From an uncultured Pseudomonadota bacterium (GTDB lineage Bacteria; Bdellovibrionota_B; Oligoflexia; Oligoflexales; CAIMVM01), in assembly GCA_903844895.1 (NCBI GenBank), contig CAIMVM010000317.1, positions 1 to 48,271 on the forward strand: a stretch of DNA of 48,271 bases, read 5' to 3'. The notes beneath the pieces are model-generated. The model had not been told where the DNA came from, searched no databases, and saw nothing but the letters and a program-made list of their open reading frames with translations. This document shows positions 42,372 to 48,271 of this stretch, piece by piece (position 1 is the stretch's first letter; every line of letters starts with the position of its first letter). A program made the position numbers and the translations under genes.

Positions 42372-44048
42372 ATGGAACAAAAATCTCGTCTACTAAAGAG
42401 GCTTAATGAGCTTCATGGAATCGTTAAAGCCATGTCCAGAGAGACGGACCACAAAAAACTGTTAGAAATGACCGTCTTTGGAGCACGCCTTTTAACCAAT
42501 GCCGACGGTGGGACGCTTTATTTTAGAGATAAAAACCAGCTCAAATTTGAAATTATATTTAACGAGTCTCTTAAAATCCATATGGGAGGGTCTAGTCACG
42601 AGAATCTCAATTTTGATCCTTTGCCTTTGTATCTTGATGGAAGCCCAAACCTTAACAATGTAGCCTGCTATGCCGTCATTAACGATCAAATTGTCAACTT
42701 AGAAGACGCCTATTTAACGCAAGATTTTGATTTCTCTCGGACAAGGCAATTCGACAAACAAACCGGATACCGCTCGAAATCTTTTTTAACCATACCCCTA
42801 AAAAATCACGAAAAAGAAATTATCGGTGTGATCCAGCTTATCAACGCTCAAGATGAAGATGGAAACATTTGTTCTTTCAGCCAAGAAGATCAAATGTTCA
42901 CGGAATTTCTGGCGACCCTTGCGGCGATCACTCTAACCAATTACACTCTTATACAACAACAAGAAGGACTGTTCGTCGTATTTGCTGATGTCATTGCGTC
43001 TGCCATCGATGATAAATCCCCCCATACAGGCAAGCATTGCCATAGGGTGCCAATTATTACCATGATGCTCGCTGAAGCTGCTGCTAAGGCAAATTGGGGA
43101 TCCTTTACAAATTTCTCTATGAATGAAAATGACCGCAAAGAACTTCATTTAGCGGCACTCCTCCACGACTGTGGAAAAATCACCACACCAGTTCACGTTA
43201 TCGAAAAATCGACAAAATTGGAAACCATTATCGATCGCATTCAGCTCATCGATACAAGGTTTGAAGTTTTAAAGCGAGATCTACAAATCACCTACCTCAA
43301 CAAAAAGCTAGACCTTGTTCAAAGTCAAGCTCAGCATGAATTCACTGAGTTAGAAAGCGAACTCTCACAAAAGCTAAATAAACTAGAAGACGATCGAAAA
43401 TTTGTAAGAGAAGTCAATATTGGTGGGGAATACCTTGACGATGACAAACTAGACCGCATCAAGCAAATAGGTCGCATGCGTTGGATCAATGAAGAAGGCC
43501 TTGAAGACAACTTTTTATCTTTCGATGAAACCAATTGTCTTTCCATACGAAGAGGGACACTGACTTCGGAAGAAAGAGAGATCATCAATCGTCACATTGA
43601 CGTTACAGTTATGATGCTAGAAAAACTCCCCTACCCCAAACACCTCGCTAGAATCCCCGAATTCGCTGGCGGTCACCACGAACGCATGGATGGGAAAGGA
43701 CGCCCCAAAGGATTAAAGCGTGACGAAATGAGCCTTCAAGCAAGGATTATGGGTTGCGCTGAAGTTTTTGAAGCGCTTACCGCCAAAGACCGCCCTTACA
43801 AAAAAGGAAAAACCCTTTCTGAATCTCTTAAAATAATGGGCGTGATGGCAGAGGAGCAGCATATTGACCAAGAAGTTTTTACATTGCTCATTGATTCTGG
43901 AGTTTTTCAAGACTATGCCAATCAATACGTCGACCCTTCTCAGTTCGACGAAATTGACCATAGCACCCTTCGCGGCTATTTGCCCGTTGAAGCACGTAGT
44001 AAAAATGACGAATCTGAAGTTGTTCAACTCCCCAAAATAGCCTCTTAG
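42372..44048 (+). CDS. GAF - HD-GYP-like protein with variant catalytic motif
   Basis: 558 residues from ATG 42372, which has GGGAG 9 nt before; a TTG 15 bases earlier lies over that site and is less likely. Numbers below count from that TTG. The N-terminal GAF domain (about 30-195) has 'SFLTIPLKNHEKEIIGV'. The HD motif 'LAALLHDCGK' has His270-Asp271 and Lys274. A 110-residue coiled-coil insertion (about 285-395) separates it from the second half, 'FAGGHHERMDGKGRPKGL'. There the G-Y-P signature reads G-R-P, and the usual A-D-V-F-D-A-L-T reads A-E-V-F-E-A-L-T. HD-GYP proteins degrade cyclic di-GMP; these changes make activity uncertain. Confidence 0.88.
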   Translation: MEQKSRLLKRLNELHGIVKAMSRETDHKKLLEMTVFGARLLTNADGGTLYFRDKNQLKFEIIFNESLKIHMGGSSHENLNFDPLPLYLDGSPNLNNVACYAVINDQIVNLEDAYLTQDFDFSRTRQFDKQTGYRSKSFLTIPLKNHEKEIIGVIQLINAQDEDGNICSFSQEDQMFTEFLATLAAITLTNYTLIQQQEGLFVVFADVIASAIDDKSPHTGKHCHRVPIITMMLAEAAAKANWGSFTNFSMNENDRKELHLAALLHDCGKITTPVHVIEKSTKLETIIDRIQLIDTRFEVLKRDLQITYLNKKLDLVQSQAQHEFTELESELSQKLNKLEDDRKFVREVNIGGEYLDDDKLDRIKQIGRMRWINEEGLEDNFLSFDETNCLSIRRGTLTSEEREIINRHIDVTVMMLEKLPYPKHLARIPEFAGGHHERMDGKGRPKGLKRDEMSLQARIMGCAEVFEALTAKDRPYKKGKTLSESLKIMGVMAEEQHIDQEVFTLLIDSGVFQDYANQYVDPSQFDEIDHSTLRGYLPVEARSKNDESEVVQLPKIAS

Positions 44049-44117
44049 TTAGGACTTTGGTGGGAATAATCTGGAATCTTAAGAGTGGCCAAAATCCCAT
44101 CCCTGTGCACTGTAACC

Positions 44118-44160
44118 AAAAAACACACGTCATGAATCAGGTTCATGACGTGTGTTTTTT
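44118..44160. terminator. bidirectional terminator between convergent genes
   Basis: A perfect 19-bp inverted repeat (44118-44136 / 44142-44160) has a 13-bp core ACACACGTCATGAA-type stem and a 5-base loop. It is flanked by six A on the left and six T on the right, so it works for both the HD-GYP gene and the CHAP-like gene. Confidence 0.95.
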
Positions 44161-44201
44161 AGAATATGATATGAAGTGCTTGGTCTAAAAACCGTTTTAT
44201 A

Positions 44202-44846
44202 TTAGCTTTTACATGCGTACTTTCTATTGCAGGCAGCAGTTCCGCCTTTACTTTGAATACAAATAGAGATCATTTTAGGACCGCAAATTAATGGCGCCTT
44301 TGCAGCAACCTCAGCAGAGCTAAAGCTCAAGGATGAAAACGAAGAAGGAACATAGACTCGCGGTGCGGCGCAGGTCGTCTTAATCTGCCCACAAAAGTCA
44401 GAACAAGCACGCCCTCCTCCAACTGCAATTTCAATATGCCCGTGGGTAGCACTGTATCCGCACTGACCTGGACTCCATACGATCACCGAGCCTAAGGGAG
44501 CATTTTCTGGATAGACTGACGATTTCTTAAGTTGAAAAACTCGCGCTAAATCGTTTGGATTGCGATCCGCCCAATCCCCAAATTGGTAGGCTGATCTTTC
44601 TGGAACCGATGTATTTTCGATCTTGTAGCCAATAACTCTTCTAAGAGCGCCCCAAACAAACTCATAACAACGCCCAGCGGAATAGCCTTGGCTTCCGTTA
44701 AGGGCAGATTGTGCTAAAGAGCGACCCAAATTGGAACTCGCAGTTTCCGAGCTCTCTACTTCCTCTATTTTTTGGGAATTGTAAAGATTACATCCACCCA
44801 AGGTTATTAGGCCTGCAAGAAAACCGATTTTCACAAAATGATTCAT
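44202..44846 (-). CDS. CHAP-like lipoprotein with C-terminal Cys module
   Basis: 214 residues from ATG 44846, chosen because AAAGGAG lies upstream and a clean signal MNHFVKIGFLAGLITLGGC follows (lipid Cys19); an ATG at 44882 would add 12 residues. Residues 55-165 look like a CHAP/NlpC-type amidase or peptidase: Cys60 in 'GRCYEFVWGAL' would be the nucleophile, and His137 in 'THGHIEIAVGGG' the base, after 'LGSVIVWSPG'. Such domains cut peptidoglycan cross-links or stems. The C-terminus (188-212) is the module C-x7-C-[IL]-x9-C-x2-K-x2-C, also present twice in the lipoprotein at 29677. Enzyme assignment is by motif only. Confidence 0.72.
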   Translation of the reverse strand: MNHFVKIGFLAGLITLGGCNLYNSQKIEEVESSETASSNLGRSLAQSALNGSQGYSAGRCYEFVWGALRRVIGYKIENTSVPERSAYQFGDWADRNPNDLARVFQLKKSSVYPENAPLGSVIVWSPGQCGYSATHGHIEIAVGGGRACSDFCGQIKTTCAAPRVYVPSSFSSLSFSSAEVAAKAPLICGPKMISICIQSKGGTAACNRKYACKS

Positions 44847-44990
44847 ATGTAACACTCCTTTGAGATCTAGCACCTGATCCACCTAAGTCTCAGCAAAGCC
44901 TGTGCCAATAAAAAACCCAATCATTAAAGCCAGTTAGTCTATAGGTATAGGCAATTTAAAACCACTTTGACAAGGCATTTGACACCTAAA

Positions 44991-45244
44991 GAACATTCTC
45001 CGCTCAATAGAACGGCTTTCTTGCACGAAACAGAGTTTCCAGCAGAAGAGCTCCACGAGGTCTGTTAGACGAGGTGCGCCCCAAGGAGATGATGCTCTGA
45101 ATCACAGAAGGGTCCCTAAGGGCCCAACGAACCTCAATGAAGTAGAAAATAAACCACTGGTTTCCGTCTGCCATTTTTGCATAAGATTCATGTTACGGAA
45201 CATTCTCGTACTTTAAGGCTTTGTGCGCGGAAACAGCCATTTCC
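44991..45244 (+). repeat. degenerate direct repeat pair, about 48 bp
   Basis: The copies at 44991-45040 and 45198-45244 share GAACATTCTC, GGCTTT, TGC[AG]CG, GAAACAG and TTTCC in the same order, with small gaps. They are about 207 bases apart. They overlap the same minus-strand frame, so an old coding duplication is possible. Confidence 0.55.
45004..45174 (-). CDS. possible small protein or gene fragment
   Basis: A 56-codon frame with ATG 45174 and TGA 45004 (MADGNQWFIFYFIEV ... LFRARKPFY). It is aromatic and basic. I see no good ribosome site. It lies between the direct repeats, and the same frame continues upstream after a stop with 'MAVSAHKALKYENVP'. More likely a remnant than an active gene. 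Confidence 0.25.
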   Translation of the reverse strand: MADGNQWFIFYFIEVRWALRDPSVIQSIISLGRTSSNRPRGALLLETLFRARKPFY

Positions 45245-45727
45245 TGCCTATACGCTACAAGCCTCTAGTTAGAAGCCTGCGCGACAGGTAAAAAAAACTA
45301 CGACCATTTGGCAAAAAACGAAACTTTAAGGGAGTTGGATAGTAGGATATTTCACGAAAACTTGAGCCCTACAGCGTGCGAGTTTTTTTTTATTTTTCTG
45401 AGAGGTTGTGATGATCTCGTCGCAGTAAAGTGAATTCGGGCACTCGATTTCTACGAAACGAGTTTTGGATTTTGCCCCGACAACATGTTAGGAATCACTG
45501 CCGGTCAATCGAAGCTAGAATAGCCATAGAATCTTGACTGCGAGGAACTTAGTCACAACTATTTCCAAAACCTTAGCTAACATTATACTCCGGAGTCAGT
45601 TTTCCATGCAATCGAATGACTCCTCCAAACCTTCATGTTGCATTCAAAACCACCAACGTGCCATATTCGGCCAATAGAGCATTTTCCGTGCCATTTAGTC
45701 CGAAGACTTTTAAGCAACAACGCTTGA

Positions 45728-46154
45728 GTTCTTGACGTTAATAAGGACACTCTTGTGTATCCTGCAAAGAATGGCAAAGAATTGCGTATTCGATTCCTGC
45801 CAGTAGTCAGTGACAAGATGGCTTTGCAGGATGCAGCCAGGCATTGCGAGAAGATGGATAACCGCCTCCCGACAGCGAGAGAGCTGTTTGATTTTTGTAC
45901 CGTAGGTATCGATGGCCCCAATTACGGCAAAGACTTCAAGTTGGAGGAGTACCAAAAAACCGGAGGTCGCTGCGCTGAACTGTGGTCCATTTCACTTTAT
46001 GCACCGCAGAGAGATACCGCAGAGAGATAAGGCATGGCACTTCGGTCTTATGGGCTACATGTCAGCAATCGACCGCTCATGGAAACAGGACGTTCGCTGC
46101 GTAGAAACCAGCAACTACCCGCGGATTCGGACCGAATGGCATGGAGCTGATTGA
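45728..46154 (+). pseudogene. frameshifted DUF1566/Lcl-type domain gene
   Basis: A domain of about 130 codons broken by one frameshift. Part 1 (45728-46015; possible GTG start 45755) contains 'LQDAARHCEKMDNRLPTA' and 'RELFDFCTVG', typical of the Lcl/DUF1566 or related sulfatase-modifying-type fold. Part 2 (to TGA 46154) contains 'AWHFGLMGYMSAIDRS' and 'WKQDVRCVETSN', the usual 'VRCV' end. The break falls exactly at a 13-bp tandem duplication (46004-46029). Removing one copy gives '...SLYAPQRDKAWHFGLM...' in one frame. The 5' end is also open without a clear start or signal, so it is probably truncated too. Confidence 0.8.
46004..46029 (+). repeat. 13-bp tandem duplication causing a frameshift
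   Basis: CCGCAGAGAGATA occurs twice back to back (46004-46016 and 46017-46029). Thirteen is not a multiple of three, so the extra copy shifts the frame and brings in a stop one codon later. Confidence 0.95.
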
Positions 46155-46492
46155 ACTTGATACTCACTGCTCGGAATAAGATTTTTCTCACCCTACCTTA
46201 ATCGCCCAATGATTACTCATTTTTGCGTGATCCCTTTGCCGATTATAACGAGCTGTCGATGGGAAGTGCTCTGATGATGTCCTTTGACCGTTCGAAACTA
46301 TGAATGGACGCTACAAGTGCATTCCTCTCCTTGCCATCGATCTATTTTTAGGCCAATCAGAGTATTAGCACATTTTTTCCTGAATCAGGAAAGACTCTAA
46401 TTTGTTCTCTGGCTGTTGCAAGAGCAAGTCATTTATTGGATAATTATAACGACTTATATCAAGTGACTAACAATCTAAACAAGAGATAGACA
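46155..46492. other. intergenic stretch, no gene seen
   Basis: About 340 AT-rich bases with no credible frame. It should contain the promoter of the lipoprotein at 46493. I see no clear -35/-10 pair beyond a TATATC near 46455. Confidence 0.45.
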
Positions 46493-47518
46493 ATGAATCA
46501 AAATACTTTTTTTAACATTTTCTTAACTGCTGCTTCAGTAGTTTTCTCAGGATGTTCAGATAAAAAAGATGATGGAAAAGGCAATCAAGCTGGTAAAAGC
46601 TATTCTTTTACAGCTGTTGCAAAAGCTTCAATTGCTATGAAATCTCAAGGATTGCTTGAAACAAACTCAAAAAGCCTCGGCCTAGCAACTTCTGGTCCCA
46701 CGCTGTGCAGTAGTGTAATCTGCTTCACCCCGACAGCACTAACGGGTAAATATTACGGTACGGGACTTCTCATTCAATCTAATGGTAATGGTATGAGTGC
46801 GTATTTCGGAAAAGAAGCCTGGTCTGAAATAAAGGGGACATCTGAGGCGATGGATTTTAGCAGCGCCTCGCCGCTGGTTAATTCTGGCAATTTGTTTTGC
46901 TGTGCTGGTTCTGGAGATTTGGAATCTTCAAACACCTATATTTCTGACGTGATGTATCTCTTTGGATATTTAGATGCCACTTTTACGGTTTCTGGAGTCA
47001 CTGGCAATACAAGCATGAATCGCGAATTTGTGGTTAGATTTGTTTTGGCAGATGGTGCAATACCGGATGGCAAGAGAGGAGACCTTCTTCTCAAAGACAC
47101 TACAGATGGCGTCTTCAAGTGGATGGATAGCACTATTTCAGCTGACACCCTTTTCGTTTCACGACCTCCGGCTCCAGTAGTTATGAATACTGCAGTTACG
47201 AATTGGAGCAACCCGTTTGGGACAGACAAAGGGAATCAAACCATACCCGTAATTTATGCAGGCGTTCTCCCAGCTTCAGGGAGTGGAAACTTGGCTATAA
47301 AAGAAGCGGACCTAGCCGCTGGCGGTAAAACCTACACGTTTGGATTTGATCCATCTAATTTTGTTATGTTTCCAACCATGCAACTAACCGATTTAAACAT
47401 GTTAAGTTCCTTTAAAGAATTGCTCTCAAAGATTCACCTTGGGGGGCTACCCCATAGTGCTCAAAGTATGGGAGTAGGAAGTCCTGCTAGCACCGTGCTT
47501 CGCATCGATGCACCCTAG
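46493..47518 (+). CDS. predicted lipoprotein, function unknown
   Basis: A 341-residue lipoprotein. The signal ends in V-F-S-G-C (lipid Cys21), then a Lys/Asp/Gly linker. The body is beta-rich with Ser/Thr/Gly strands and a few Cys, including the adjacent pair in 'NLFCCAGSG' and the C-x4-C in 'LCSSVICF'. The ribosome site is modest (AAGAGA). No family was recognised. It is the only intact-looking gene in the last 3.4 kb, and its codon use looks similar to the other lipoproteins. A polypyrimidine repeat follows its stop and may help end transcription. Confidence 0.72.
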   Translation: MNQNTFFNIFLTAASVVFSGCSDKKDDGKGNQAGKSYSFTAVAKASIAMKSQGLLETNSKSLGLATSGPTLCSSVICFTPTALTGKYYGTGLLIQSNGNGMSAYFGKEAWSEIKGTSEAMDFSSASPLVNSGNLFCCAGSGDLESSNTYISDVMYLFGYLDATFTVSGVTGNTSMNREFVVRFVLADGAIPDGKRGDLLLKDTTDGVFKWMDSTISADTLFVSRPPAPVVMNTAVTNWSNPFGTDKGNQTIPVIYAGVLPASGSGNLAIKEADLAAGGKTYTFGFDPSNFVMFPTMQLTDLNMLSSFKELLSKIHLGGLPHSAQSMGVGSPASTVLRIDAP

Positions 47519-47538
47519 GTTTTGAAGCTTAGGAAGCG

Positions 47539-47600
47539 TTTTTCTTTGTTTTTTTTCTTTGTTTTTTTTCTTCGTTTTTTTCTTTGTTTTTTTCTTCTCT
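47539..47600 (+). repeat. polypyrimidine tandem repeat
   Basis: Four to five units of about 12-14 bp with the pattern T7-8 C T T T/C G lie 20 bases after the lipoprotein stop. Such tracts slip easily and may act as a weak terminator. Confidence 0.75.
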
Positions 47601-47971
47601 AGGCATCGAATCTCGATCTATACACCGCCGAGTAGCCGAGAGAGTTTTACTCTCAGCTCCCCCCCCCGATCCGGACTTGAGCCTGTGGTTCTTTAAGTTC
47701 AAATTTATGCTGCAATGGGTGTGTAATACATCCCTCCACACACCTGCTTCCCATGAAAGTTATTCATATCTCTTGAGTCCAATTGCCATGCGCTATTTCA
47801 GGATTTTATGTGTAATCCGGGCGAATATTCACCAAGTTTAATTTAGGACGTTTTGGGACAGCGCAGTGGAGCAAATTTTGAACCGGCTGCATTTTTGCTA
47901 CACTTGAGGGGTGATTTTTGATGAAAAGAAAAAAGAGGGCTTTGTAGATATCTGATTTTAATGAGGAAAAA
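47601..47971. other. non-coding stretch with nine-C run
   Basis: About 370 bases with no supported gene. It contains C9 at 47659-47667 and, near 47924, a GAGGGG followed by an eight-codon ATG frame rich in Lys/Arg, which could be a leader peptide or a truncated gene start. Confidence 0.4.
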
Positions 47972-48017
47972 TGGTCGGGGTGATAGGACTCAATCCTATG
48001 ACCTCATGCTCCCAAAT
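47972..48017 (-). tRNA. 3'-half remnant of tRNA-Pro(UGG), att-like scar
   Basis: On the minus strand the sequence runs from the anticodon loop (TTTGGGA, anticodon UGG) through GCATG and GAGGTC, a T-arm ATAGG-ATTGAGT-CCTAT, to the acceptor 3' strand CACCCCG and ACCA. The 5' half (acceptor 5' strand, D-arm) is absent. The T-loop differs from TTCRAAT at three positions. So it is not a working tRNA but the 3' piece usually copied when an integrative element inserts into a tRNA gene. Confidence 0.75.
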
Positions 48018-48271
48018 CTCGTGAAAGCCATTTAACTTATTCTTTAGTATCAACTAGTTACCAGTACTTTTCTAGGCTTAGAGGCAATTCGAGTGTGACC
48101 ATTTTTGATCAATTTCGATCATTTTTTATCAGTAAAACCCACATTTTCACCACTGGAAGAACCGACGTTAGAAGCATTTGTTATCTCGCTCTTTAATCTA
48201 GTTAAAACCCCCCTGTTATTATCTACTTATTCTGGATCCTGTCGAAATCTGCTTAGCTATTTTGTATAGGG
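48018..48271. other. window edge, possible 3' end of a further gene fragment
   Basis: No complete gene. On the minus strand a short open frame (48226-48119), reading 'LTRLKSEITNASNVGSSS', could be the tail of a protein or chance. Repeated GATC-containing strings (TTTTTGATCAATTTCGATCATTTTT) lie at 48103-48128. Confidence 0.3.

Larger units (their letters stand above)
44847..45727. other. gene-poor stretch with decayed sequence
   Basis: About 880 bases without a convincing gene. It holds the promoter of the CHAP-like gene, a pair of degenerate direct repeats (44991-45040, 45198-45244), and short protein-like frames broken by stops (for example plus strand about 45260-45428, 'HLAKNETLRELDSRIFH'). 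This looks like an old accessory region in decay. Confidence 0.5.

Noticed and set aside
45583-45955. Two minus-strand frames opposite the DUF1566-like pseudogene
   Set aside because: They mirror the plus-strand domain, which has recognisable motifs; no signals of their own.
47529-47741. Minus-strand frame with a Lys/Glu-rich tail
   Set aside because: The Lys/Glu run is only the reading of the polypyrimidine repeat; no ribosome site or conserved start.
47972-48017. Functional tRNA-Pro gene
   Set aside because: Only the 3' half is present and the T-loop is altered, so it cannot fold as a complete tRNA.

Overview
The window reads as a chromosome segment of a free-living or predatory Gram-negative bacterium, most like the Bdellovibrionota/Oligoflexia. 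This is an inference from style, not from a marker gene: about ten predicted lipoproteins in 48 kb, several exported serine proteases, one-protein signalling modules (CHASE2-PP2C, GAF-HD-GYP, receiver-TPR, HPt-like), type III glutamine synthetase, a TldD/TldE pair, moderate-to-low GC, and strong AGGAGG-type ribosome sites. There is no rRNA, intact tRNA or CRISPR array.

Layout. 1-4.1 kb: a lipoprotein, a Na+/H+ antiporter-like membrane protein, a stretch of decayed genes (2.4-3.25 kb) and a DUF2156 protein. 4.1-7.65 kb: a heterodimeric ABC exporter pair with one degenerate ATP site. 7.8-9.97 kb: an exported protein and a repeat-rich, Tyr/Gly-rich lipoprotein, each followed by an intrinsic terminator. 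10.1-13.8 kb: a membrane histidine kinase, hemE coupled to a SUI1-family gene, and a solitary serine recombinase. 13.9-19.3 kb: an exported M28 aminopeptidase, a candidate minus-strand structured RNA, glutamine synthetase III, and divergently an adenosine-deaminase-family hydrolase. 19.4-21.1 kb: two translationally coupled lipoproteins. 21.6-25.2 kb: tldD-tldE and an outer-membrane barrel protein. 25.2-27.9 kb: a coupled minus-strand operon galE - exonuclease III - trypsin-like lipoprotein protease. 28.2-36 kb: pseudo-receiver/TPR protein, Cys-rich lipoprotein, exported GH1 glycosidase, CHASE2-PP2C phosphatase, exported trypsin-like protease. 36.2-44 kb: coiled-coil lipoprotein, serB, rarA, a small protein, an HPt-like protein without the phospho-histidine, a subtilase and a GAF-HD-GYP protein. 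44.2-48.3 kb: a CHAP-like Cys-rich lipoprotein, then gene-poor, decayed, accessory-looking DNA with a frameshifted DUF1566-like gene, a lipoprotein, and a 3'-half tRNA-Pro remnant that looks like the att scar of an integrated element.

How the genes fit together. Much of the content is about the cell surface and the periplasm: lipoproteins, proteases, an aminopeptidase, a glycosidase, a CHAP-like enzyme and an exporter. Together these could help digest extracellular or prey polymers. Nitrogen and nucleoside use are suggested by glnN beside the adenosine-deaminase-like gene. Regulatory proteins are mostly orphans, and several lack canonical catalytic residues (receiver Asp to Glu, HPt His missing, GYP Tyr to Arg).

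The most unusual signals are: the minus-strand structured RNA at about 15.34-15.51 kb, whose imperfect pairs become G-U only on the minus strand; a six-spaced Cys module shared by two distant lipoproteins; a 13-bp tandem duplication that exactly explains a frameshift; and the tRNA-Pro fragment at the right edge.
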